64,000 nt of DNA from an uncultured Alphaproteobacteria bacterium (GCA_902562285.1 CACESU010000003.1:1-64000); one strand, 5' to 3'; shown: positions 29,001 through 38,185, counted from the stretch's first letter. Numbers and translations: made by a program. Notes: generated by a model not told the origin, from the letters alone.

Positions 29001-31331
29001 GGAACGCTTCATGATGGTGATTCAGATACTGAAGTTGTAACAGTTTCTGCAGGTGGAACTACTTCAGGACAAAAATATTTTAAAACTGTTACAGATATAA
29101 AAGCTAATCTTAATCCTAATGGAAATGTTATAATTGGTACGGTAAGAGATCAAGATGCAATATTCACTTCACAGTCCCCAAACTCATCAGAAAGAGTAAG
29201 TATACAAAATGCTGGAACTCAAAATACTATTTTTACAGTTAATGGGACATTAGAAAATGGATCATCTGATACTGAAACAATATCTGTTTCAGCAGGTACG
29301 ACACAAAGTGGAACCACTAATTTTAAAACTATTACAAGTATTTCTGCAAATGTTAACCCAGATGGTGCGATAACTATTGGAACTTCTTCAGATCCAGATG
29401 GTATAATTGATACTGTAACTCCAGGTAGTTCAGGTTCTATTTCTTTAAATGGGGCATATGTAACTTCCGGCGTTGCAGTTTTAGGAACAAACTTTTCATT
29501 AACTCTTGATGGAGCTGATGTATCGTCAGGGACAGCAACACTTGCAGAAGGTAATATTCAAGTTGGAGTTGTAGGAAATAATAATGGTTTAGCCCAAAGC
29601 CAAAAACCTAGCCATGATAGTAATGATAGTATCGACCTCACTGAAAATGGAACGATTGATAAGGTTTCTAGCAGCGGCGGAATCTTCGCTTTAACGGATG
29701 GAAAATTAGTATCTATTAATGTCCCTACTGAAGGTATAAAAGGTAGTTATCGTGTTAAGGGAATGGATAAATATGGGAGAAATAATCAAGAAGAAATAAT
29801 TAATGCTAATTCTCATGGTTCCGCAATCAATGGCTCAACAGGTTTTTTAAGGATTTCTAATGTTTACGTGAATAGTTTAGATCCATCTGATATCAAAGTA
29901 GGAGTTGCCAGAGATAATGGTGATAGTGGTACTGCCAATACAATTTTTGATGATGATGCAATTACTACAGCAAATGGTTATCAAGCAGCAGGAAATTTAA
30001 ATATTAATGGTTCTGCTACTTCGGGAGGTACTGCAATTTTAAATGATTCTAATTTGTCTTACACTATTACTGGAACTAACTCAGAAGGAACCAATATCAG
30101 TGAATCAATATCTGGTTCTGCCACTTCCCCTAGTGTTAAATCTTCTAAACAGTATGCTACGGTAACACAAATATCTGTCGCTAGCTCTCCATCCACATCA
30201 GCGGCTGGCAATATAAGAATAGGAACAAATACAAGTACTAATAATGTTGCCACCACACAAGCGCCAAGTCCAGGTGGAAATCTAACTCTTGAAGGAAGTG
30301 CTAGCTCCATTAGCACCAATGATTCTGTGCTTACAATTGGATCCATAGAAGGAAGTTCCCGACAAAAATTATCTTCAACAGCTACTAATAATTTTTATAA
30401 TTTAAACAACAAATCTGAAGACTTAGATAGAGTAACTATTACAACTCCCATACCTAATTTGACTTCTCCTGGCTTAAAAATAACTACAAATAGCAACCAT
30501 GAAGTTATCACTACAGGAGAAATTTTTGTTCACTCAAACAAACCATTTACAATCACACAACAGGATGCCGCTGACGAAAATAAAACAGTACAAATCTTTG
30601 CTGATGCTGGAAATAATAATGTTGCATTTACCATTAAAGGAAGAGATGATTTAGGTAATTTGATTGAAGAAAGTATCACCAGTTCAGCTGGAAACAGTGT
30701 CTCAAGCTCAAATAAATATGCAATTGTATATCAAATAACAGCTGCTGGGGATCCTGGTGGAAATGTAAAGGCAGGTACATCAATAGATGACGACTCAATA
30801 GCTACTTCCCAAAGTCTTAATGTAGCTGTTTCAAGCGATCTAGCAATAAACGGAGTAAGAAAAAGTGCTGAAGATGCAATTGTAAATGGAAGTTCTTTTA
30901 ATCAAGCTGTCTTAAGAAAAGATGGAAGTACTTTTTTTTCTTTAGACAACAATCAAAATGAAGTAAATCTTTATGATTTCAGTCTTTCACAAACTGTAGC
31001 TGGCCAAGAATTCACTCAACGTTATGACCATGCATTAACTGACATAACAGATGCAATCACAAAAATAGATGCGGCACTATTGAAAGAGACACAAATTAAT
31101 AGTGCAGGAGAAACTTTATCAACAAAGAATGCTCAGTCAGGTTTTACAAAAGAAGAATTTATAGAAATGGGGTTAAAAACTGCAGATCGATTAAAAAATT
31201 TAACTTCAAAAACATTGCTTATTAAAAATATTTACTCACAACGTCAAAACCTAAGTATGCTTATGAGTGGCCAGCTTTTTGGATTTGCCATGCTTAATTT
31301 CAAGGGTAATTTTGATTTAACAAAAAAATGA
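26019..31331 (+). CDS. Giant repeat-containing structural/surface protein
   Basis: 1770 residues, Asn/Thr/Ser-rich and acidic, with no Cys-rich or enzymatic domain seen. The first about 140 residues and last about 130 residues are helical and coiled-coil-like, which recalls the flagellin/hook-associated design. Between them is a beta-rich region with at least eight diverged copies of a unit beginning (F/Y)TITGT...G...E.I and ending F.TV..I....G...IGT..D, starting near residues 607, 805, 926, 991, 1071, 1244, 1348 and 1535. No signal peptide is visible, so export would need a leaderless route (flagellar type III or type I). A ribosome site AGGGG precedes the ATG. No flagellar or secretion genes lie nearby. 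Best guess: cell-surface or appendage protein. Confidence 0.75.
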   Translation: MTRISSVSMVMETYYKLTQTPSEMEEELKKELSNQNKQQSGDTSTLDDLTEVVGTIKDEIQFLNKAKNTFNEIYKIVDEAHNYLKNLNHEAISGLSQTNLKNKLDGYISSIRLAVSNDGGTNFSEELIKYIEKLTDVNIDDIWKTLSSHEVQGKSHLVGGLNSNVSTNQIISGKQIQIQDAQNTLNLNQLNSQSVSVLASSINGSSTLGVYAKAKNNVSFSNLSSTGTYSFKITNTKTGGSGHSLSGITISDVNNLTPFYDAVNNSAGSTGVIAKINADLSVVTLVDNIGDNINLSNFTTTSGNPTLNIFSEYNRSSRDASLANITVHFKDDSNIGDDGELRGGYVEFFTYDKLNNESISIDTSTVVKVDLNEVSIVGDQIYVGLGDSDSSQIGYIDPTLNGQNGQRLRFKFYDENPSGTQTIFINETILQNLSNLVTFNNVNMDLTNDPDDLERDPRIETVTADINANIYSTGIAESPVTSTSNAIATANYGLTNTHDVTITGTFQYVGNTSDISRTVTIEQNASAKLLAEQLNTIATPTNTSFSATNNVIISHAEALGAVSFNLASHNKTSGIIGTSDISANITETGKQIRIQRFGALGNTRSFTITGTGSDGSVLNETIANVAANSTATGSSFFSTVHSIVTDGPLGGDGIFDIGTSTDNDEIISAPGGVGYSEPTLTSFKINGSAAADKNVARLTYHDGNAERNLTNLKNAINAQQGTTGIQAQDYGDSQALILTHSSGENIVISELSGVGLRVQAAEFHGFGTVNTARTLDAARNLDFITDKRFVAITPTSSGSITADYTITGTNFSGSTISETISGINPSGGTQYSKQSFSTVSQITTSNVTSDVTLIGHVDTDGSSNLVANSIIADDASNTARPLENDGTTKSEISLNGTSVSGTADLLSATDGQFVTVTADAGSPVLTVRINGRNYLGDALERDIEIVPGSTVTINSNGDSDRFATVHRMRTLGSMIGERINIQNAGSRQTQFTISGTLHDGDSDTEVVTVSAGGTTSGQKYFKTVTDIKANLNPNGNVIIGTVRDQDAIFTSQSPNSSERVSIQNAGTQNTIFTVNGTLENGSSDTETISVSAGTTQSGTTNFKTITSISANVNPDGAITIGTSSDPDGIIDTVTPGSSGSISLNGAYVTSGVAVLGTNFSLTLDGADVSSGTATLAEGNIQVGVVGNNNGLAQSQKPSHDSNDSIDLTENGTIDKVSSSGGIFALTDGKLVSINVPTEGIKGSYRVKGMDKYGRNNQEEIINANSHGSAINGSTGFLRISNVYVNSLDPSDIKVGVARDNGDSGTANTIFDDDAITTANGYQAAGNLNINGSATSGGTAILNDSNLSYTITGTNSEGTNISESISGSATSPSVKSSKQYATVTQISVASSPSTSAAGNIRIGTNTSTNNVATTQAPSPGGNLTLEGSASSISTNDSVLTIGSIEGSSRQKLSSTATNNFYNLNNKSEDLDRVTITTPIPNLTSPGLKITTNSNHEVITTGEIFVHSNKPFTITQQDAADENKTVQIFADAGNNNVAFTIKGRDDLGNLIEESITSSAGNSVSSSNKYAIVYQITAAGDPGGNVKAGTSIDDDSIATSQSLNVAVSSDLAINGVRKSAEDAIVNGSSFNQAVLRKDGSTFFSLDNNQNEVNLYDFSLSQTVAGQEFTQRYDHALTDITDAITKIDAALLKETQINSAGETLSTKNAQSGFTKEEFIEMGLKTADRLKNLTSKTLLIKNIYSQRQNLSMLMSGQLFGFAMLNFKGNFDLTKK
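27830..30800 (+). repeat. Protein-level tandem repeat region of the giant protein
   Basis: At least eight diverged beta-domain units, roughly 65-80 residues of core each with variable linkers. The two most similar neighbours are near 28970-29170 and 29205-29410, both starting IQNAG and sharing the pattern DTE..(T/S)VSAG. Similarity is visible in protein, weaker in DNA, so the duplications are old. Confidence 0.65.
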
Positions 31332-31350
31332 GATTTTTTTTAAATTAAAT

Positions 31351-32382
31351 TTAATATGACGGCCAGGTATCTGAAAGCTTGTAACCTTGTTTAAATGGAT
31401 CCGAATGATCCATAAAATATGAATGATGACCAGTAATCCAAGCACTTCCTGCAATTTTGGGTATTACATAGTTTCTATTACTTCTTTTTTGAATATCATC
31501 AACTTTACACTCAAATTCCGTTTCCAAAATAGATTTACCAATAAATATATCTGACTTCTTTAAAATACCATTTTCAACTAGCAGAGCCATTCTGGCAGAA
31601 CACCCAGTTCCACATGGCGAACGATCTAATTTCCCTGGCTTAATCACAACCGTATTTTTTCCTTCAGTATATCCTTTTTCGTTTTTGTAAATTGGAAGTG
31701 TGAATTGACAAAAGGATATATGGTTCCAATCTTTTATTTTTGGATGTTTAAAACCTATTTGCTCATTGGCTAGCGCAGTAATGTTTTCTCCTAATTTCAC
31801 AAGATCTGCTGCCTCATTTTTAATTAATGAAAAACCTAGTTTTTTTGCATCGATTATTACAAAACTATCTCCACCAAAAGCTATATCTACTTTAAAAGTA
31901 CCCAAATCTGGTATCTCTAAATCACAATCTTTCTTATAAACAAAACTTGGTAAATTTTCTATTTCTACTTTTTTTACCTTACCATCACAACAATATGCTC
32001 TAGTTTTAATTAGCCCGCCTGGTGACTCTAAAATTAGATCACTAAATGGCTCTTCCATAGACTTCATTCCAGTTTCAAAAATAACAGTAGTTGTACAAAT
32101 TGCATTAGATCCTGACATTGGTGGATTGAACATAGGCTCCATTATTATCCACCCAAAGTCAGCTTTCTTGTTTATTGGAGGTAGAATTAAATTGAAATGT
32201 TTATAAACCCCACCTCTAGGTTCCAATAGCAATAGATTTCTTAAATCAGGGTGGTCCATCAAGAATTTTGATTTTTCTTTAATAGTTTTTCCTACTGGAT
32301 TCTGAACACCTGATAAAATAACCTCACCAACTTCTCCTGCCGCATGACAACCAATTGTATTTATAAAAATTTTACTTCTCAT
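31351..32382 (-). CDS. Proline racemase family, likely trans-3-hydroxy-L-proline dehydratase type
   Basis: 343-residue PLP-independent enzyme of the proline racemase/hydroxyproline epimerase family. The second catalytic motif is present as DRSPCGTGCSAR near residue 255. At the first catalytic motif the sequence reads MSGSNAIC, so the usual Cys is replaced by Ser. In this family a retained second Cys with Ser or Thr at the first position is associated with trans-3-hydroxyproline dehydratase rather than racemase or epimerase. That assignment is inferential. It would channel hydroxyproline from collagen-like or algal protein into proline metabolism. Confidence 0.82.
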   Translation of the reverse strand: MRSKIFINTIGCHAAGEVGEVILSGVQNPVGKTIKEKSKFLMDHPDLRNLLLLEPRGGVYKHFNLILPPINKKADFGWIIMEPMFNPPMSGSNAICTTTVIFETGMKSMEEPFSDLILESPGGLIKTRAYCCDGKVKKVEIENLPSFVYKKDCDLEIPDLGTFKVDIAFGGDSFVIIDAKKLGFSLIKNEAADLVKLGENITALANEQIGFKHPKIKDWNHISFCQFTLPIYKNEKGYTEGKNTVVIKPGKLDRSPCGTGCSARMALLVENGILKKSDIFIGKSILETEFECKVDDIQKRSNRNYVIPKIAGSAWITGHHSYFMDHSDPFKQGYKLSDTWPSY

Positions 32383-32404
32383 TAAATTACAAATTCACTA
32401 GAAA

Positions 32405-32959
32405 TCATTGAAAAGCTACCTCAGAGACATAGAGATCAGCCTTGAAATTCCTTCCAAAAGCAACTAACCCAACGCTCTTAATAGTGTTGGGTTTAATAGA
32501 TTTTGATAAAAAACTACTAGACCTTTCAAATTCAGAAATTGGAATTTTAATTTTTCTCCAATTATTAGTCACTTTAAATTCAGCTTTATAATATTGCCAT
32601 GGTAAAATAGTTCCAGATGTTCTTAAAAAAATATGGTAAATTTCATTATTACCTTTAGCTTTCAAATTTATAGCTTGAACAGAATTATTTAAACCAGAAA
32701 CTTTTTTTCTAATCTGAATAAAACCACCGTTATTTTCAGTAGTGACAACACCGGAAAGATGGGCAAAATTATTATTTGAAAGTTTTCCAAATGCCACATT
32801 TCCTGAAGATCTTCCACCCATCACAGTATCTGCAAAAAAAATCCACCTTTGTTCAGGGTTATTACTAAAATTATCAGTCATTTTCTGATCAGCGAAACCC
32901 ATTGAGAAAGATAAAAAAGAAAAGAAAATTAATTTTATAAATGTAAAAAAAAAATTCAT
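32405..32959 (-). CDS. CIA30-family exported protein
   Basis: 184 residues with an N-terminal signal sequence (FFFTFIKLIFFSFLSFSMGFADQ). The mature part has the CIA30/NDUFAF1 galactose-binding-like fold pattern: WIFFADTVMGGRSSGNVAFG, then GGFIQIRKK and the C-terminal KSVGLVAFGRNFKADLYVSEV. Bacterial members are of unknown function. It follows the racemase-type gene's orientation, 22 bases upstream of it, so they may be co-transcribed. Confidence 0.75.
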   Translation of the reverse strand: MNFFFTFIKLIFFSFLSFSMGFADQKMTDNFSNNPEQRWIFFADTVMGGRSSGNVAFGKLSNNNFAHLSGVVTTENNGGFIQIRKKVSGLNNSVQAINLKAKGNNEIYHIFLRTSGTILPWQYYKAEFKVTNNWRKIKIPISEFERSSSFLSKSIKPNTIKSVGLVAFGRNFKADLYVSEVAFQ

Positions 32960-33082
32960 ATTTATACATACATAAAAAAATATAATTTGTGAAATTGAAA
33001 TTCATAAATTTTTAAAATTAATTACTAAAAAAAAAAAGTTACATGTCGTTTCATTTAAAGTTTAATTACTTTGAATATTTGC

Positions 33083-34801
33083 ATGCTCGATAATTTGATA
33101 AAAGAAGATAGAACTATCAATTGTAACTTAAAAGAAATGCAATACTTAGGATATTTTTATCAATCTAAAAATATTAATGAAGCAAGGGAAAAATTACTAC
33201 AAACAAGACAGATAATCATCCAAGAAAATTTGTCTAAAAATAAAAAGGATCTTGAAAATTTAGTTATTTATTTCAGTAATAAATTAAACTCAAAAAAAGA
33301 TGATGTGGACTTGACCATTGGATTAGGTAATTGTCTTGAAAAGTTACAAAAAACGAAACATTTAAAAAGCCTTTTTTCGAATTTTGATAAAAATGTAATT
33401 GGTTCTTATTTCATAAAAAAACGATTAGCAGATATATTCTACAAAGAAGGCAATTTTAAAAATGCACTAAAAAATTATGAATTTTATTTAAAAAGCAGCA
33501 AAAATAATAACAATAGAGATGTTTATACTAAAATGATTTTTTGTTGTTACACCATGCAACAATATGAAAAAGGTAGTGATTATGTAATTAAATGCATCAA
33601 AAATTCAACTGAAATTTCTCCAGAAGAATTGTTACTATTCGGTAACATATTTCTGAAGTCAAATAATTATGAAAAAGCCATTGAGCAATTTTATATTGGG
33701 ATTAAAACTTTAGCTAAATATTTAAAAATAGTTGAAAATCTACCTTTTATTTCCAAAAACAATTATAAAATAAATAAAGAAAAATTTTTGGAAGCTGTTA
33801 AATTGTCTTCTCCACAATATTTATTTCCTAAATTTTTAAACAATATTGGATATGCCTATAATAAAATTGGTAATTATAAGGAAGCCCAGAAATATCTTTT
33901 TAAATCTATTTCATTAGTAAAAAATCCATATACACTGAATAATTTAGCCTTATCACTTAAAGCACAAGGAAAAAAAATAGATGCTCTTAATTACTTGCTA
34001 AAGGCAATTCAAATTGAACCCAAATCAGCAAAAATTTATTTTAATTTGGCGGAAATTTACTTATCAATGAATGATGTAAAAAATACAAGAAAGTTTTTAA
34101 ATAAAACACTTAATTTAGATCCCGATCATGCAGGAGCAAAATTAAAAAATGAAATTTTAAATGGAAATTTCGAAGGTAAAATTCCATTGAAATATTTGGA
34201 ACACCATTTTGATTCATATTCAGAAACATTTGAAAAGCATCTACTAAGTACTTTAAAGTATAAAGTGCCATTAGCTTTGTCAAAAATGATTAACTCTAAA
34301 TATGAAAAAAAAATTTCATTTAAAAATATACTTGATTTAGGCTGTGGAACTGGTCTTTGTGGAATTCAAATCAAAAATAATTTTAATAAACTTGTAGGTG
34401 TAGATATTTCAAAACAAATGCTAATTAAAGCTAAACAAAAATCAATTTATACACAATTAATATGTACTGATATTATTAATTTTTTAAAATGCACTAAACA
34501 AAAGTATGAGATAATTATAGCGGCAGATGTCTTAATTTATATAGGTGACCTTACCGAACTTTTTAAATTTGTACACGTTACTATGCTTAATAATGCAAGA
34601 TTTATATTTTCAATTGAGGAAACAACAAAAGGTAATTATACTATAAATCAAAATGGAAGATTTTCACATAGTCTTTATTACATAACTAAAATCTCCCAAA
34701 AATATAATTTAATCATAGAAACATCGCACGACATTAAAATCAGAAAAGAAAATAACAAATGGGTTAATGGCAAAATTATTTCTGTTATGAAAAATCAATG
34801 A
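33083..34801 (+). CDS. TPR protein with C-terminal methyltransferase domain
   Basis: About 570 residues. TPR-type helical repeats occupy residues from about 95 to 355 (NIGYAYNKIGNYKEAQKYLF, NLALSLKAQGKKIDALNYLL, NLAEIYLSMNDVKNTRKFLN). A class I SAM-dependent methyltransferase domain follows, with motif I ILDLGCGTGLCGIQI near residue 420 and the post-I acidic VGVDIS. The architecture is common in marine alphaproteobacteria; the target is unknown. Start taken as ATG 33083; the track's TTG 33071 is also possible. Confidence 0.75.
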   Translation: MLDNLIKEDRTINCNLKEMQYLGYFYQSKNINEAREKLLQTRQIIIQENLSKNKKDLENLVIYFSNKLNSKKDDVDLTIGLGNCLEKLQKTKHLKSLFSNFDKNVIGSYFIKKRLADIFYKEGNFKNALKNYEFYLKSSKNNNNRDVYTKMIFCCYTMQQYEKGSDYVIKCIKNSTEISPEELLLFGNIFLKSNNYEKAIEQFYIGIKTLAKYLKIVENLPFISKNNYKINKEKFLEAVKLSSPQYLFPKFLNNIGYAYNKIGNYKEAQKYLFKSISLVKNPYTLNNLALSLKAQGKKIDALNYLLKAIQIEPKSAKIYFNLAEIYLSMNDVKNTRKFLNKTLNLDPDHAGAKLKNEILNGNFEGKIPLKYLEHHFDSYSETFEKHLLSTLKYKVPLALSKMINSKYEKKISFKNILDLGCGTGLCGIQIKNNFNKLVGVDISKQMLIKAKQKSIYTQLICTDIINFLKCTKQKYEIIIAADVLIYIGDLTELFKFVHVTMLNNARFIFSIEETTKGNYTINQNGRFSHSLYYITKISQKYNLIIETSHDIKIRKENNKWVNGKIISVMKNQ

Positions 34802-34813
34802 AAAAAAGTTTGA

Positions 34814-35011
34814 TTATACCTTTAACATCTTTTTTGCTATCATTGGAAAAAATGAGTTTTCATTGATTTCATTTTTTTTTCCAGTAATTTTTCTCTGATC
34901 ATTTAAACTTTTAGATCTATTGAAAGACGAAAGTGAAACGTTTCTACTTTGAAAAAACCTTCTATAATCTCTGTCATCTTTATTGAATTCTTGAATCATA
35001 TATTTTAGCAT
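34814..35011 (-). CDS. Small basic hypothetical protein
   Basis: 65 residues, strongly charged and Arg/Lys/Asn-rich (DDRDYRRFFQSRNVSLSSFNRSKSLNDQRK), with no membrane span. A good ribosome site AGAGGA lies seven bases before the ATG, which is the main reason to accept it. It sits alone between a plus-strand methyltransferase and minus-strand thioesterases. Unknown family. Confidence 0.45.
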   Translation of the reverse strand: MLKYMIQEFNKDDRDYRRFFQSRNVSLSSFNRSKSLNDQRKITGKKNEINENSFFPMIAKKMLKV

Positions 35012-35087
35012 TTAATTATCCTCTAGTTTGTCAATTAAATGACAGAAGCAAATTTAGTGCCAAACTATAATACAATATTAAAATTTG

Positions 35088-35597
35088 TTATTTTGTATGA
35101 TTTAAATTTTTAACTAAGAAATGTCCTGAAGCCATGGCAAAAGGCTTATTAGGTTCATCTTGCCAAGATTTGACCGAAACTGAAGCATAACGGTGACCAA
35201 TTTTATTTATTTTAGCTCTTGCAAAAGACTCCACTGGGCGTCCTGAATTTAAATAATCTATGGTTATGTCTATAGTCTTTGGTATCCTTTGCAATATATT
35301 ATCTTGCACTCCTAATCTTAAGTTTTTTAGATTAATTTGATCATCTTTTCTTTCTAAAAAGATAGCCCAAGACAATTGAATTATTGCTGTAATTTCAAGA
35401 AATGAACCAATAATACCCCCATGCAAGGCCGGTATTGCAGGATTTCCAATAAAATCTTTTTTGAAAGGTAAATGAGCCGTGATTTCATTTCCTAAACAAT
35501 CCAGTTTTATACCTAAGGTTTTACAAAATGGAATTTGTTCAACTAAAGAAACTAGTACTTCTTTTTTTACTTGATCTATTTCTTTGTGGTTTGACAA
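35088..35597 (-). CDS. PaaI-family hotdog thioesterase
   Basis: 169-residue hotdog-fold protein with the active-site region FIGNPAIPALHGGIIGSFLEITA, in which HGG and the following acidic residue on the helix are conserved. Such enzymes hydrolyse acyl-CoA thioesters; substrate unknown. The start is a TTG (35597), as no in-frame ATG lies near the domain start. It follows a second thioesterase by 18 bases, so the pair looks like a tandem duplicate with divergence. Confidence 0.8.
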   Translation of the reverse strand: MSNHKEIDQVKKEVLVSLVEQIPFCKTLGIKLDCLGNEITAHLPFKKDFIGNPAIPALHGGIIGSFLEITAIIQLSWAIFLERKDDQINLKNLRLGVQDNILQRIPKTIDITIDYLNSGRPVESFARAKINKIGHRYASVSVKSWQDEPNKPFAMASGHFLVKNLNHTK

Positions 35598-35615
35598 AAC
35601 TCAACACCTTTTAAA

Positions 35616-36044
35616 TTAAAATGGACTAGTAAATGCTCCAGTTGCAGTAGCAATTGGAATTTTTTTAGTTCCGTCTTGTGCATTTGCTCTTACAAAAACA
35701 ACACTATTTGTAACTCTATAACACTTAGCTTCTGCTATGATAGTTCTTTCAGGTTTTGCAGGACGCATATAATCTATTCTTAAATCAATAGTAGCAGTTG
35801 ATGTTTTTGGATCCCCAGCAGTCATCACAGCAGCTCCACAACAACTATCTAATAAGGTAGTAATAACACCACCATGTAAAACCCCAGTTTTTGGATCACC
35901 TATCAAATTTTTCTGATATGGCATCGTCATTACCGCTTGACCATTCCCTATCCTTTCTAATTTTAAACCAATATATTTAGAAAAAGGTAAATTCTTAAAA
36001 AATAACTTAACTTGCTCAGAAGGTATAGGTATTTCATCTATCAT
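35616..36044 (-). CDS. PaaI-family hotdog thioesterase (second copy)
   Basis: 142 residues, closer to the PaaI consensus than its neighbour: LIGDPKTGVLHGGVITTLLDSCCGAAVMTA, with the catalytic Asp on the hotdog helix, then TIDLRIDYMRPAKP and the C-terminal ATGAF strand. Upstream member of the thioesterase pair and divergent from ung. Confidence 0.84.
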   Translation of the reverse strand: MIDEIPIPSEQVKLFFKNLPFSKYIGLKLERIGNGQAVMTMPYQKNLIGDPKTGVLHGGVITTLLDSCCGAAVMTAGDPKTSTATIDLRIDYMRPAKPERTIIAEAKCYRVTNSVVFVRANAQDGTKKIPIATATGAFTSPF

Positions 36045-36133
36045 CTTTTTAACTTTCTCTTTGAAATGAGTTTAAAATAATTCATAATCTTAAATTTGAG
36101 TTTTTACTAATAGAAAGTTTATTGGTTAAATTA

Positions 36134-36799
36134 ATGATAAAGGCAAAAATTGAAGAAAGTTGGCTTAATTATCTTTCAGCAGAATTTGAATCAGATTATA
36201 TGAAAAATCTTAGTACCTTTTTAAAAGAGGAAAAGAAGATAAAAACTATTTATCCACAAGGAGGTAAAATATTTAATGCTTTTAATTTAACGCCATTTTC
36301 TAAAGTAAAAGTAGTGATTCTAGGTCAAGACCCTTACCATGGCCCTAATCAAGCAAATGGTTTAAGTTTTTCTGTAAACAAATCAGTCACTATTCCACCT
36401 TCATTAAAAAATATATTTATAGAATTATATAATGACCTTGGAATTAAACCTGCCAGTTCAGGTTGTTTAGAACGTTGGAGCAAACAAGGTATTCTTCTTT
36501 TAAATACCTGTTTAACAGTAGAAAAAGGGAAACCTGCATCACATAGAAATATAGGATGGGAACAATTTACGGACATGGTGTTAAAACAATTGAATGCTAA
36601 TAAAAAAAATATAGTGTATTTGTTATGGGGAAAGCATGCCCAAGAAAAAGCACATATTATTAATAAATCCAATAACAAAGTCTTTATGAGTTCACATCCA
36701 TCACCATATTCAGCAAATCAGGGTTTTTTTGGATCAAAACCTTTTTCAAAAACGAATGATTATTTGAACTCTACAAAACAAACAACGATCAATTGGTAA
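36134..36799 (+). CDS. ung: Uracil-DNA glycosylase
   Basis: Family 1 UDG that removes uracil from DNA in base excision repair. The water-activating loop VVILGQDPYHGPNQANGLSFSV, the mid-region LLLNTCLTVEKGKPASH and the Leu-intercalation loop SSHPSPYSANQGFFG are intact. About 222 residues from ATG 36134; the track's TTG start adds four residues without support. Confidence 0.95.
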   Translation: MIKAKIEESWLNYLSAEFESDYMKNLSTFLKEEKKIKTIYPQGGKIFNAFNLTPFSKVKVVILGQDPYHGPNQANGLSFSVNKSVTIPPSLKNIFIELYNDLGIKPASSGCLERWSKQGILLLNTCLTVEKGKPASHRNIGWEQFTDMVLKQLNANKKNIVYLLWGKHAQEKAHIINKSNNKVFMSSHPSPYSANQGFFGSKPFSKTNDYLNSTKQTTINW

Positions 36800-36880
36800 T
36801 CAAATGTGACGCTTATAATTATAAAAAATATATATTAAAAAAAGTATATAAAGCATAATCGAATAATGAGGTAGTTCAAA

Positions 36881-38185
36881 ATGGAAAAAAATTATGATGT
36901 TATTATTGTTGGTGCAGGTGTAATAGGTACTGCTATTGCATTTGAACTGTCAAAAAAAGGTTACAGAACTTTAAATATTGATCGAAACCCTTCTTCTGGC
37001 TATGGTTCAACATCCGCATCATGTGCAATTATTAGAGTTCACTACTCAACCTTTGACGGGTGTGCCCTAGCTTATGAAGGTTATCATTATTGGAAGAAAT
37101 GGGAGGAATATTTAGAATATAAAGACGAAAATGGACTTGCAAAATTTATTGAGTGCGGGTGCATGATTTATCAAACTCATGAGAATGATTATCTCAAAAA
37201 TATAATTGCTAGAGCCAATGAGCTACAAATACCTTTTGAAAAATGGACGCCCGAACTAATTCAAAGAAAACTACCTATTGTTAACACTAAACAATTTGGA
37301 CCTGTAAAACTTACAACAGATAACGAATTTGGAAAAAATAGTGGTGAAAATCTCAGGGGAGCTATCTTTTTTCCAACTGCAGGTTATATAAATGATCCTC
37401 AGCTATCTGCACATAATCTTCAAAGGGCCTCTGAAAAAAAAGGAGGGCACTATTTGTTTAATAGTTCAGTAGAAAAAATCATGATTAATAAAAAAAGAAC
37501 ATCAGGTGTTGTTCTCAGTAATGGAGAAAAAATTCATGCTCCTATAGTTGTTAATGTAGCTGGCCCTCACTCTATGAAAATAAATCAATTGGCTGGAGTT
37601 GAAGAGGAAATGAATATCAAAACTAAAGCGCTAAAAGTTGAAGTTGCACATGTTAAACCACCAAAAGGGTTTGATTATGAAAAAAACGCTTTTGTTATTT
37701 CAGACAGCGATATTGGTTGTTACAGTAGGCCAGAAATAGGTAATCACGTTTTAATAGGAAGCGAAGATCCAAAGTGTGATGAACGAATATTTGTAGATCC
37801 TGATGACTGGGATCAGAACTTTACAGAACAGTGGAAAACCCAAGTTTTAAGACAAGCACAAAGATTTCCTGATATGTCAATTTCTACAAATATAAAGGGA
37901 GTAGTTGCATTATATGATGTTTCAGATGATTGGATACCAATCTATGATAAATCAAGTTTACCAGGATTTTATATGGCCATTGGTTCCAGTGGAAATCAAT
38001 ATAAAAATGCACCAATTGCAGCTATAATGATGGCAAATTTAATCGAGAAATGCGAAAATGGTCATGATCATGATAAAGATCCAATTAAACTAAATCTTTC
38101 GAATATTAAAAGAGACATTAACGTAGGGTTTTATTCCAGAAATAGAATTATTAATAAAGAAAGTAGTATGTCTGTTTTAGGTTAA
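36881..38185 (+). CDS. FAD-dependent amine/amino acid oxidoreductase (DadA/SoxB type)
   Basis: 434 residues with the Rossmann FAD motif DVIIVGAGVIGTAIAFELSKKG at the N-terminus and a C-terminal FAD-contact region YMAIGSSGNQYKNAPIAAIMMANLIE. The N-terminal STSASCAIIRVHYS stretch matches the sarcosine/dimethylglycine/glycine oxidase branch (DAO superfamily). Expected reaction: oxidative deamination or demethylation of a small amine or D-amino acid. It stands alone on the plus strand next to the putative amino-acid catabolic cluster. Confidence 0.82.
   Translation: MEKNYDVIIVGAGVIGTAIAFELSKKGYRTLNIDRNPSSGYGSTSASCAIIRVHYSTFDGCALAYEGYHYWKKWEEYLEYKDENGLAKFIECGCMIYQTHENDYLKNIIARANELQIPFEKWTPELIQRKLPIVNTKQFGPVKLTTDNEFGKNSGENLRGAIFFPTAGYINDPQLSAHNLQRASEKKGGHYLFNSSVEKIMINKKRTSGVVLSNGEKIHAPIVVNVAGPHSMKINQLAGVEEEMNIKTKALKVEVAHVKPPKGFDYEKNAFVISDSDIGCYSRPEIGNHVLIGSEDPKCDERIFVDPDDWDQNFTEQWKTQVLRQAQRFPDMSISTNIKGVVALYDVSDDWIPIYDKSSLPGFYMAIGSSGNQYKNAPIAAIMMANLIEKCENGHDHDKDPIKLNLSNIKRDINVGFYSRNRIINKESSMSVLG

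Noticed and set aside
30059-30346. 95-residue minus-strand ORF
   Set aside because: Antisense shadow inside the giant repeat protein; its composition mirrors the repeats.
26019-31331. Prophage tail or CRISPR-like repeat interpretation of the repeat region
   Set aside because: No other phage genes nearby; repeats are protein-level and diverged, not short identical direct repeats with spacers.
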